NCBI GenBank assembly: GCA_030630905.1
Contig: DAOVMB010000001.1
Span: 1-24,013 of the forward strand
Reading direction: 5' to 3'
DNA: 24,013 nucleotides
From: Sedimentisphaerales bacterium
GTDB lineage: Bacteria; Planctomycetota; Phycisphaerae; Sedimentisphaerales; Anaerobacaceae
This document shows, in pieces, positions 16,644-24,013 of this stretch. Position 1 is the stretch's first letter; every line of letters begins with the position of its first letter. The translations under genes were made by a program, and so were the position numbers. Below the pieces are notes generated by a model. It made no database searches, was not told the DNA's origin, and saw nothing but the letters and a program-made list of their open reading frames with translations.

Positions 16644-18611
16644 ATGCAGATTGCTAAAGCTATTATACTTGTAGGAAATCGTGACTTCGGGCGGTGTCCG
16701 CTTGCATCACGTTTGCCTACGGCTTTGTGGCCGGTAGCGGGGATATCTGTATTGGAACGCCTGCTGAGCCATTTAGTCGATCAGGGTATAAAAGAGGCAG
16801 TTATATGCGGCAGTGGTGCAAGTTCGTTAGTGGACAAAATGAATATTACTGATAATCGTTTGGCGTTGAGTATTTTTGATGAAACATTGCCGATGGGTAC
16901 CGCAGGATGTATTCGTGAGGTTGCCGGCGATCAAACTGAAGAATTACTTCTGGTGTTTCCCGCCGGCATAGTGTGTCCCCCGAAAATCGATATGCTGATA
17001 AAAGCACACCGTGACGGTCAGTCTGATTTAACTGTAATGTTGAATCCATGTTGTCGAAGCAAGACAGATATGGGCGAGGCATCTGGAATTTATGTTTGTA
17101 ATCCGGGTATCTTGAAACATATTCCAAAGGCAGGTTATTTTGATATCAAAGAAGGCTTGATTCCTAAGATGCTCCATGCCGGAAGAACAGTTCATGCCGC
17201 AAAGTTGCCATATCATGCCGGGAATTTTCGGAATCGGCAAGAATATTTATGTGCTGTTTCCAGTTACCTTGAAAATGTTCCAAAAATGAATGCGGATTTT
17301 AAATCCCTTAATAGCACCGATTCCGAAAATGTGTGGTTGGCGGAAAATGCAAAGGTTGATCCTAAAGCAAGAATTGATGGGCCGGTTGTTATTCTGGACG
17401 GTGCAACAGTATCGAGCGGGGCGGTTGTTCTCGGACCGGCCATCCTTGGGAAAAATGCTGCTATTAATAAAGATAGCGTTGTAATAAATAGTGTGCTATG
17501 GGATGACGCAAAAGTGGGCTCAAATTGTCAAATCCAGAGATGTGTGGTCGATTATCATGGAGTAGTTCGAGATAATGCCGTTATGGAAGATAAATCTATA
17601 TCATTCGAACCCGAGGGAGTGTTAGGACGTGTGGTCGATCTCGCCTCAATGGTTGTGAAAAATAATGCGAGTAGATTGCAGCTCGTATTGCAACCGCTTG
17701 ACAAAATTTCCGAAAAATTTCCGAATTGGACATGGTTGAGCAGAAAGAATATTCTGACATTTCTGGCATTAGGTCTTGTCTGTATCGCGTTTCTTTGGTC
17801 TTACTGGCCCGGCCTTGTTGAGCTTTGGGAATTGTGGCAACAAAGCGATGAATATTCCTCCGGTCTTTTGGTTCCTTTTCTGGCTGTTTATATCCTTTGG
17901 TCAAGGCGTCGTGATATAGCCTGTTGTCCTGTCAAGCCATCTATCTGGGGTTTGTTTGCTTTCGCGGGGGCCCAGGCAGTCAGACTTTTCGGGCTTTTCT
18001 TAATGTACAGTTCTGCAGAAAGGCTATCCGTAGTCCTGAGTATTGCTGCTTTGATATTACTGTTATTTGGCTGGAAGTTTTTCCGAAAGATATCTCCAAT
18101 ATTATTGTTTCTGTGTTTGATGCTGCCCCTGCCGAACATCATCCAGTACCATGTCGGCTTGAATCTGCAGCGTTGGGCTACTTCATCGGCGGTCTTCTGC
18201 CTTGAGGTGATAGGATATGCAGTCACACAGGACGGCCATACCATTGATATGGGTAACGTTAGTGTTGCGGTGCTTGAAGCTTGCAACGGCTTGAGAATGA
18301 TCACCGCCTTTTTTGTCATCAGCGGACTGGTTGTTCTACTGGTACAACGAACCTGGTGGGAAAAACTGGTCATTCTGGTTTCAAGCCTGCCTATTGCCTT
18401 ATTGTGTAACACTGTTCGATTGGCAATTACAGCGGTGTTTTTCACTATTCTTGAAGGTGAGTATTGGGAACAAATATTCCATGACTTCGGTGGGTATGCG
18501 ATGATGCCATTGGCTCTTGCGGCGGTAGTTGGCGAGCTTTGGCTTTTGGCAAAACTCACGGTGCTTCCAACCGAAGAAAAAGCAATAATAATTACACGAC
18601 AGGGGGGGTGA
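16644..18611 (+). CDS. Fusion: degenerate nucleotidyltransferase + hexapeptide beta helix + exosortase
   Basis: One uninterrupted 655-residue frame joins three parts. Residues 1-215 have the fold pattern of sugar-nucleotide pyrophosphorylases (AIILVG start, RLPTALWPVAG, ASGIYVCNPG, a late EYLCA) but lack the Gly-rich Gly-Thr-Arg loop, the Lys of Pro-Lys (here Pro-Thr), and the metal-binding Asp residues (FPAGIV and YHAGNF in their places). Residues 229-320 are hexapeptide repeats of a left-handed beta helix. Residues about 366-640 are a membrane exosortase with the catalytic Cys547 in EACNGLRM, Arg592 in NTVRLAI and His613 in HDFGGYAMM. Exosortases cleave a C-terminal sorting signal and probably link proteins to a glycan. 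No start with a ribosome-binding site separates the parts; Met336 lacks one. The N-terminal module is probably regulatory or a scaffold; that is inference. Confidence 0.88.
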   Translation: MQIAKAIILVGNRDFGRCPLASRLPTALWPVAGISVLERLLSHLVDQGIKEAVICGSGASSLVDKMNITDNRLALSIFDETLPMGTAGCIREVAGDQTEELLLVFPAGIVCPPKIDMLIKAHRDGQSDLTVMLNPCCRSKTDMGEASGIYVCNPGILKHIPKAGYFDIKEGLIPKMLHAGRTVHAAKLPYHAGNFRNRQEYLCAVSSYLENVPKMNADFKSLNSTDSENVWLAENAKVDPKARIDGPVVILDGATVSSGAVVLGPAILGKNAAINKDSVVINSVLWDDAKVGSNCQIQRCVVDYHGVVRDNAVMEDKSISFEPEGVLGRVVDLASMVVKNNASRLQLVLQPLDKISEKFPNWTWLSRKNILTFLALGLVCIAFLWSYWPGLVELWELWQQSDEYSSGLLVPFLAVYILWSRRRDIACCPVKPSIWGLFAFAGAQAVRLFGLFLMYSSAERLSVVLSIAALILLLFGWKFFRKISPILLFLCLMLPLPNIIQYHVGLNLQRWATSSAVFCLEVIGYAVTQDGHTIDMGNVSVAVLEACNGLRMITAFFVISGLVVLLVQRTWWEKLVILVSSLPIALLCNTVRLAITAVFFTILEGEYWEQIFHDFGGYAMMPLALAAVVGELWLLAKLTVLPTEEKAIIITRQGG

Positions 18612-18667
18612 AGAACCATTTGTGGCGGGCCTTTTTGTGAAAGATCGCAAAATGAAGCTCGGAACCT

Positions 18668-18681
18668 GATTAGAATCACAT
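18668..18681 (+). repeat. 14-base motif, copy 1, upstream of kinase gene
   Basis: GATTAGAATCACAT recurs with one mismatch at 21045-21058, in the gap before the glycosylphosphotransferase gene. Both copies lie 20-40 bases before the next start. It may be a regulator site or chance; two copies are too few to decide. Confidence 0.3.
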
Positions 18682-18693
18682 ATCAATATTGTT

Positions 18694-18698
18694 AGGAG
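18694..18698 (+). promoter_or_regulatory. Ribosome-binding site deciding the start at 18707
   Basis: AGGAG sits eight bases before ATG 18707. It is the cleanest such site in the window and argues against an in-frame TTG at 18689, which lies upstream of it. Confidence 0.7.
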
Positions 18699-18706
18699 TA
18701 ATAGAA

Positions 18707-21040
18707 ATGAACGAATTAGATAAAATTCAAGATCCGGTGGTCGGGCAAGAAATTGTTAATATGCAAATTCCACCTGAACAAAGTGAAGATGCTACGTCGG
18801 ATATGGTGGCCGGTATTCTTCGCCGCTGGTACATTGTATTACTGATATTCTTAATAGTGTGCGGAATAGGCTTGCCTGCGATATGGCTTACTGTTAAGCC
18901 TGTGTACAATATAACCGGCGCGATAAGAGTTGCCCCTATTTTAGCGGACATCCTGAGCGGCGAACAGGACAGAGGGGAAATATCGAATTATGAAAGCTTT
19001 ATGAATACTCAGGCAGAAAAGATCACCAGCAATGCGGTAGTGCAGAGAGTTGCAGACGATTTGGTCGATAAGAATCTGTCCTTCTTTGAAGATGAACCAA
19101 CCGATCTGATCTTAAAGTGGAAGCAGAAATTATTGGGCACAAAAACTAAAACAGAGCCGGCAATGAAGTTGAAACAGGCTATTGTTGATGATGGGATTAT
19201 TATTGTTGCTGCAAACCGTCGTAATGAACTGATAAAAATCAATATGGAGAGCACGAATATTGAGGAAGCAAAGCAGATTGTGGATTCCTTTATTCGGGCA
19301 TATATGGATATCGAAGTTGTTAGTTCGGATGAGGGCGAGAACCGAAAGCTTGCTATCCTGGAAAACAGGCGTGACTTTCTTTACGAAAGGGTCGAAAACG
19401 ACCGCCAGACGATCTACCAGTTGGGGCAGGAATATGGGACTGTTGCATTGGAAGGGCGACAGGACATGATGCTGCAGCGTGTTGCGAGTCTGCTGGACAC
19501 ACTTACAGGTGTCGAGGCTGAAAGAATTAGACTCGAAGCTCGAGTCCAATTACTTGAACGCACCAGAGAGCAGGCCATCCCGGCTGAGGAGTTGCTGAAG
19601 ATGAGGCGAGATTATATAAATGAAGATCCTGCAGTCGTGGCGTTCACGCAAAATATTACGCAATTAGAGCAAGAACTTATTGTTGCCAGGCAGACGTTGT
19701 CCCCTACGAATCCGGAACTTTTACGGAAAGTTGAACTATCGAGAATATTAAAGGAACATCTGGAGAATCGAAAACAAGAGGCCAGCAATGCTTTTGATAA
19801 TTTGGTGGCTAAGGAAGCTGCGGAGGCCGGCAACAAACAGCTTGTAACTGTACGTAGTGAACTGGAGCAAACGCGAGAGTATGAAAAACGTCTCCAGGAT
19901 ATACTATCTCAACAAGACACTCAAACTATTGGAGTCGGCCGTAAGCAACTGACAATTCAGGAATTGCAGGATAGATTGAACTCGACGAAAGAAGCGTATG
20001 ATGTCGTACTCAAGCGTATCCAGGATTTGGAATTGCAGCGAAAACGTCCGACAAGGATTTCCGCGCATTATAATGCCGACATTAGCTCTATTAACGATAA
20101 GCGGATAAAATATTCGATAGGCCTGGTATTTGTCTCGCTTGTTTGTGGTATGGGATTGGCATATCTTCGAGATAAGGCTGATCAGAGTTTACGGACACCT
20201 GATGACGTAGCGAAGCGTATCGGTATTCGAATAATCGGGACTACTACAAGCTTGGACACTGTCAAGCCGGCCCTTCTTCCGGAACAGATAGTCGGAGATT
20301 ACCAGACTATTCGTGCCAACTTGGGGCTTCTTGGCGACAAAGGAATACCTAAGAAACTGGTTGTTACCAGTCCGGGTATGAAGGAGGGCAAAACTACATT
20401 TGCCGTTAATCTGGCAACAAGTCTGTCTGAGTCGGGGAAAAAGGTTTTACTCATAGATGGCGACTTGAGAAAACCTGATGTTGCTCGCCTGTTGAATCTT
20501 CCCAAGGGTTCAAGGGGACTTCATGACGTTCTCTGCGGAGTAAAATTTGACCAGGCTGTTTTCTCTGTAATTTCAACGGGCCTGGATGTGCTTGCGGCTG
20601 ATTTTCATGATGCAGCGGATGCTTACGAGTTGTTAGCCTTGTCATCGACAGCTAAACGCATAAATATAATCAGCAAAAAGTACGATCATGTGATTATTGA
20701 TACTCCTCCCGCACTGGTTTTCCCTGATGCTCTTATGTGGGCTAAGATCGGAAACGCTGTTATTTTGGTCAGCTTTGCCGGCCATACGACTTTGCCTGAT
20801 CTCAAAGAAGCGAAGGAACGACTGGCGCAGACTAATGTCAAGGTGCTGGGGACCGTACTGAGCAGCGTTCAGGCTGAGCATAGTTATTACCGCCACGGTC
20901 ATAGTTATTATGCGCAAAGTGCGGAATCAAGGGATAGCGCCAGAGTCTCCAGGAGAAAACTGATGTTCTCAATGGAAGAGAGTCCGGATTATATAGACGA
21001 CTCAGAGGCTACTGAATCTGAAGAGCCAACTGAGGCTTAA
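18707..21040 (+). CDS. Wzc-type polysaccharide co-polymerase with BY-kinase domain
   Basis: This 777-residue protein joins a Wzz chain-length domain to a bacterial tyrosine kinase. A membrane helix at about 41-63 is followed by a long extracytoplasmic region rich in Glu, Gln, Arg and Leu (about 210-440) that reads as coiled coil. A second helix lies at about 467-486, followed by Leu-Arg-Thr-Pro-Asp-Asp. The kinase has Walker A GMKEGKTT near 556-564, Walker A' LLIDGDLRKPD near 580-590, and Walker B HVIIDTPP near 660-667. The C-terminus contains a tyrosine cluster with a repeated His-Ser-Tyr-Tyr near 725-735 and another Tyr in SPDYIDDS, the usual autophosphorylation tail. It should control polymer length and export. 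The tail and the single-chain form match Gram-negative Wzc. Confidence 0.93.
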   Translation: MNELDKIQDPVVGQEIVNMQIPPEQSEDATSDMVAGILRRWYIVLLIFLIVCGIGLPAIWLTVKPVYNITGAIRVAPILADILSGEQDRGEISNYESFMNTQAEKITSNAVVQRVADDLVDKNLSFFEDEPTDLILKWKQKLLGTKTKTEPAMKLKQAIVDDGIIIVAANRRNELIKINMESTNIEEAKQIVDSFIRAYMDIEVVSSDEGENRKLAILENRRDFLYERVENDRQTIYQLGQEYGTVALEGRQDMMLQRVASLLDTLTGVEAERIRLEARVQLLERTREQAIPAEELLKMRRDYINEDPAVVAFTQNITQLEQELIVARQTLSPTNPELLRKVELSRILKEHLENRKQEASNAFDNLVAKEAAEAGNKQLVTVRSELEQTREYEKRLQDILSQQDTQTIGVGRKQLTIQELQDRLNSTKEAYDVVLKRIQDLELQRKRPTRISAHYNADISSINDKRIKYSIGLVFVSLVCGMGLAYLRDKADQSLRTPDDVAKRIGIRIIGTTTSLDTVKPALLPEQIVGDYQTIRANLGLLGDKGIPKKLVVTSPGMKEGKTTFAVNLATSLSESGKKVLLIDGDLRKPDVARLLNLPKGSRGLHDVLCGVKFDQAVFSVISTGLDVLAADFHDAADAYELLALSSTAKRINIISKKYDHVIIDTPPALVFPDALMWAKIGNAVILVSFAGHTTLPDLKEAKERLAQTNVKVLGTVLSSVQAEHSYYRHGHSYYAQSAESRDSARVSRRKLMFSMEESPDYIDDSEATESEEPTEA

Positions 21041-21044
21041 TTCA

Positions 21045-21058
21045 GATGAGAATCACAT
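21045..21058 (+). repeat. 14-base motif, copy 2, upstream of glycosylphosphotransferase gene
   Basis: GATGAGAATCACAT differs by one base from the copy at 18668-18681. Each copy lies in the short gap before a membrane-machinery gene. Confidence 0.3.
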
Positions 21059-21079
21059 CGAATTAGTAAATGCTCATAA

Positions 21080-22813
21080 ATGTTGTTCCTTAACCTATCC
21101 ATGAACATGATTCTTATACACAGGAATTCTGCAGACAGCAGCGGCGAGAGTTTGCTTCGTTTTGCTCTGGCCAGCGAGCCTGTTGCCGGCGTTGTTTTCG
21201 ATGGATTGTGTAAGTATGGAGACATGAGGAGGGATTCTATATTACGGTTATCTGCAAAATGGAATTTCGATAAGACTTTTTATGCCATCCCGGAGGAATG
21301 GGAAATTGAACCTTTCGGATCCCGGCATCAAAATCAGATGCCGCGACAGTCTTTGTATGATGTAAAGCCGAATGTAATACGTTACAAAGATAATATACCT
21401 GTCCCCTTAGAGCTTGTGGCTGGAGCTAAACGAGAGGGTAGCTTAAACTCATGGTTCGTTGTGTCCAATGGGCGATTTGCCACGAACATCAACGCCGATT
21501 TCCTCGAAAGTGTGCTTGCCGGCGTCCAGGCAGACGTAGTGGCGGTCAATGCAGAACCCGGGCTGTTGGGACAACGCGAAAAAGTGCGATTGACAGCCGA
21601 AGGCAAGGTGGCGGGTTTCTGCCGGGCCTATTCGGATTCAGCCGAATTTACATTTGTTTCTACTGAGTGGCCTCATCATCTTTTTATTAAAACCGACGTT
21701 CTCGGTCGTGTATTGGTGGATGAAGCTTTGCCTTTATCTTTTTCCGCTCTTTCAGAAATATGCCGATCAAAAGAAATAATGTTGCGGGCGATTAACGTAG
21801 GTGGAAATGTGCTGGATTTGGAAACTGAAGATGGATTGCTGGGCTTATGTGAAACGAGGCTTTCGAATATCCAGAAATCTAAATTTGAACTTCAAGATTC
21901 GAATACAATATCCGATGATGCAAGACTAAAAGGGAAGGTGCTGTTAGGAAAGAATATTCACATCGGTCCGAAGGCCGTTGTTATTGGTCCGACCATTATC
22001 TGCAATGAAGCCAGGATTGAGCGGGGGGCTGTTATAAATTCATCAATAGTTGGTCCGAAAGTATGTGTGCCCAAGAATCAATTTGTGCAGAGCCGTACTA
22101 TCAAAGGGCCACAAATTAATTGGAATCGCCCGGTTCGACACAAAAGCAGGAGAAGCTTGTTGCAGGATTCTCATGGGCCGTTTCGCGCCTGGCCGGGAAT
22201 TTCCTATGCGCGATGCTTCAAACGAATTGCCGATTGTTTTGCCGCGGCAATAGTACTGATTCTGTTTGCTCCCGTGTTGATATTTGTTGCTCTGGCAATA
22301 AAATTAACTTCGCCGGGCCCGGTGTTTTATAAGGATCGACGTCAGGGGCTGCACGGCAAGCAGTTCAACTGTCTGAAATTCAGGACGATGATTATCGGGG
22401 CTGATAAGATACAGGAGATATTGCGAATCGTCAGCCAGGTGGATGGCCCGCAATTTAAGATAGCCAATGATCCTCGAATCAATACCGTAGGCTGGTTTCT
22501 GCGGGAAACATATATCGATGAGATACCCCAGTTCTTTAATGTTCTGTTTGGCCAGATGAGTATTGTCGGTCCGAGGCCCTCCCCTAAATCGGAGAATACG
22601 TTGTGCCCGTTATGGCGTGACGCCCGACTATCGGTTCGACCGGGAATTACGGGACTATGGCAGGTTTACAGGACACGCCAGCCAATGAAAGACTTTCAGG
22701 AATGGATACATTATGACGTCGAATATGTCAGGAATCTATCGCTGTGGATGGATTTAAGTATATGTTGGAAAACAGCAATGAAACTTTTAGGAAATTTCAT
22801 TAACCAATTCTAA
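21080..22813 (+). CDS. Fusion: nucleotidyltransferase-like domain + hexapeptide beta helix + polyprenyl glycosylphosphotransferase
   Basis: This 577-residue frame ends in a complete initiating sugar transferase (residues about 374-577, ExoY/WcaJ catalytic core): a hydrophobic helix at 385-409, SPGPVFYKDRRQG at 411-423, FNCLKFRTM at 429-437, ETYIDEIPQFFNVLFG at 476-491, MSIVGPRP at 493-500 and RPGITGLWQV at 520-529. It should place the first sugar-phosphate on undecaprenyl phosphate. Residues 1-272 look like a worn nucleotidyltransferase without the Gly-rich loop or Pro-Lys motif. Residues 274-345 are hexapeptide repeats (KVLLGK, IHIGPK, VVIGPT, ARIERGAV). This module replaces the four-helix membrane bundle of WbaP/WcaJ. 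The start is uncertain: ATGs at 21080, 21101 and 21107 all lack a clear ribosome-binding site. Confidence 0.87.
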   Translation: MLFLNLSMNMILIHRNSADSSGESLLRFALASEPVAGVVFDGLCKYGDMRRDSILRLSAKWNFDKTFYAIPEEWEIEPFGSRHQNQMPRQSLYDVKPNVIRYKDNIPVPLELVAGAKREGSLNSWFVVSNGRFATNINADFLESVLAGVQADVVAVNAEPGLLGQREKVRLTAEGKVAGFCRAYSDSAEFTFVSTEWPHHLFIKTDVLGRVLVDEALPLSFSALSEICRSKEIMLRAINVGGNVLDLETEDGLLGLCETRLSNIQKSKFELQDSNTISDDARLKGKVLLGKNIHIGPKAVVIGPTIICNEARIERGAVINSSIVGPKVCVPKNQFVQSRTIKGPQINWNRPVRHKSRRSLLQDSHGPFRAWPGISYARCFKRIADCFAAAIVLILFAPVLIFVALAIKLTSPGPVFYKDRRQGLHGKQFNCLKFRTMIIGADKIQEILRIVSQVDGPQFKIANDPRINTVGWFLRETYIDEIPQFFNVLFGQMSIVGPRPSPKSENTLCPLWRDARLSVRPGITGLWQVYRTRQPMKDFQEWIHYDVEYVRNLSLWMDLSICWKTAMKLLGNFINQF

Positions 22814-22833
22814 CTTTTCGAAAGGGCGAGTAA

Positions 22834-24013
22834 ATGCCGGGAAGATACTTTAACTGGAAATTGGCAATTGTTTTGGTTATCAGCCTTATTGTTTTAGGCA
22901 TAAGCGCTTTTGGACTTCGCCAATGGCGCAGGACCAATAGAGCCGATCAGGGTCTTATCCTTGGCAATAAGGCATATAACGAGCATAGGTGGGAAGATGC
23001 GGCGGAACATCTGGGAAGTTATATTACTTTGGAACGAAATAACGTGTCTATATTGCTTAAATATGCTGACGCTCAGCTTAAAATCAGGCCTGCCAAACGT
23101 AACAGAATTCAACAAGCCATCGGAGCATATCGAACTATATTAAGAGTAGATAGAAATAATTCCGAAGCTGCTATGCAGCTTACTGAAATCTACCTGGGTA
23201 TAGGCAGTCCCGGCGAAGCGGAGCTAATTGCCAGAAGACAGCTTGAAACCAATCCGGATCCCGGTCTTCGGAGGATGTTGGCCCTTGCGATGGCTGGACA
23301 AAGAAAGTTCAAAGAAGCAGCAGCGGAATTAAAGAGCATTTTACAGGGACATCCTGAGCAGGTATTAGCATACGAAACATTAGGCCGACTTATAGAGCAG
23401 CGTCCGGGAGATTTTAAGGATGTGCCGTCCCATTGGTTCAATCAGGCCGTGGAGAAAAATCCGTCTTCTGCTTTGGCATATATAATACGAGCGGGTTTTT
23501 ATCGAAGAAGTGAAGACTTATCAAGTGCTTCATCTGACCTGGAACGAGCCGAAAAGCAGGATTTGTCTGATTCATCTGTCCGTTTGCGTCTTGCACAAGA
23601 ACTTATCAATTCAAATGCTCTCGACAAGGCAGAGGTGCATCTTGTTGCAGTGCAAGAAGCCTCGCCAACTGACAAGGATCTTTGGACAACATGGGCCGGG
23701 CTTGCATTGAAATCACGATCTAAAGAAAAAATGTTAAAAATAGCCGAAACAGGATTAAAAGAGCTTTCTTCTCAGCCATGGGATTTTATGCCCCTGGCCA
23801 CTGAGTTATTTATCCGTTCCGGTAAGCTCGAAGATGCTAATGACTGTATCTCTAAAATGTACGAAAAGGATGTTTCTTCGGCGTCAATTACATTCTTGCG
23901 AGGTCTTGTGGCTTCCGGGCAGGGAAATCTGCTTGGTGCGGTCAAATATTGGCGGCAGTCAATGGAATCAGGTAACAAATCCATACATGTCCGCCTGGCA
24001 TTGGCATCGGGGC
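22834..24013 (+). CDS. Membrane-anchored TPR-repeat protein (partial, runs off the end)
   Basis: The frame opens at ATG 22834 behind GAAAGGG and stays open for 393 codons to the window edge. The first residues, MPGRYFNWKL, lead into a hydrophobic helix at about 9-26, so the rest probably sits outside the cytoplasm. The body is a chain of helical pairs with the Ala/Gly/Tyr spacing of tetratricopeptide repeats, for example around residues 45-70 (KAYNEHRWEDAAEHL), 100-150 and 165-195. Large TPR proteins of this kind are usual in exosortase and exopolysaccharide loci (compare PrsT) and are thought to organise the export complex. The C-terminal part is missing, so other domains cannot be excluded. 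Confidence 0.8.
   Translation, partial: MPGRYFNWKLAIVLVISLIVLGISAFGLRQWRRTNRADQGLILGNKAYNEHRWEDAAEHLGSYITLERNNVSILLKYADAQLKIRPAKRNRIQQAIGAYRTILRVDRNNSEAAMQLTEIYLGIGSPGEAELIARRQLETNPDPGLRRMLALAMAGQRKFKEAAAELKSILQGHPEQVLAYETLGRLIEQRPGDFKDVPSHWFNQAVEKNPSSALAYIIRAGFYRRSEDLSSASSDLERAEKQDLSDSSVRLRLAQELINSNALDKAEVHLVAVQEASPTDKDLWTTWAGLALKSRSKEKMLKIAETGLKELSSQPWDFMPLATELFIRSGKLEDANDCISKMYEKDVSSASITFLRGLVASGQGNLLGAVKYWRQSMESGNKSIHVRLALASG

Noticed and set aside
17600..17740. Idea that the exosortase fusion is two genes with a hidden internal start
   Set aside because: The only nearby in-frame ATG (17649) has no ribosome-binding site, the frame is uninterrupted, and there is no gap or stop between the parts.
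17888..18679. Long minus-strand open frame of 263 codons opposite the exosortase part
   Set aside because: It lies fully opposite a strongly supported membrane domain with all catalytic residues; its own translation shows no recognisable domain and no ribosome-binding site.
18612..18706. Possible sigma-54 promoter (TGGC near 18631) before the kinase gene
   Set aside because: The downstream GC element is absent at the required 10-base distance, so it does not meet the consensus.
22810..22834. Possible terminator at the TTTCGAAA palindrome after the glycosylphosphotransferase gene
   Set aside because: The stem is only four base pairs with no loop and no T run, and overlaps the likely ribosome-binding site of the next gene.

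Overview
The window is a one-directional (+ strand) cell-surface polysaccharide locus of about 20 genes with very short gaps, so probably one or a few long transcription units. Both ends are cut: a polysaccharide deacetylase tail at the left and a TPR protein at the right. The host is a Gram-negative-type bacterium of middling GC. The exosortase, the Wzc-type tyrosine kinase, the secreted protein with an InlB-like terminal repeat and the odd domain fusions suggest Planctomycetota (Phycisphaerae-like). That placement is an inference from gene style, not something the sequence proves.

Region 1 (1-7288) is sugar assembly: deacetylase tail, GT2 glycosyltransferase, unrecognised secreted protein, GT4-like glycosyltransferase, PaaK/CapK-type adenylate-forming enzyme, split PssD/PssE (Alg14/Alg13-type) glycosyltransferase and a left-handed beta-helix acyltransferase. 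Region 2 (7379-14670) is an acyl/amide-activation block: acyl carrier protein, AsnB-type amidotransferase, NadE-like ammonia ligase, AMP-forming acyl ligase, class III aminotransferase and a WbpG-type sugar amidotransferase. It resembles the ACP/ligase/amidotransferase sets known beside exosortase A in proteobacteria and probably builds an amino-acyl or amidated decoration for the glycan. Region 3 (14679-16618) holds an anchored SGNH-like protein and a membrane acyltransferase, likely acting on the glycan outside the cytoplasm. Region 4 (16644-24013) is the membrane machinery: exosortase, Wzz/BY-kinase chain-length regulator, initiating polyprenyl glycosylphosphotransferase and a membrane-anchored TPR protein.

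The most unusual signal is in region 4. Both the exosortase and the initiating glycosylphosphotransferase carry a long cytoplasmic N-terminal extension made of a nucleotidyltransferase-like domain lacking its catalytic motifs, followed by a hexapeptide-repeat beta helix. Two unrelated membrane enzymes, separated only by the kinase gene, thus share the same kind of dead-enzyme module. It may be a nucleotide-sugar sensor or a scaffold joining glycan initiation to exosortase processing. No flippase, Wzy polymerase, outer-membrane exporter, HisH/HisF partner or PEP-CTERM-type substrate is visible in the window. No tRNA, rRNA, CRISPR array or insertion sequence was seen, and no gap between genes exceeds 300 bases.
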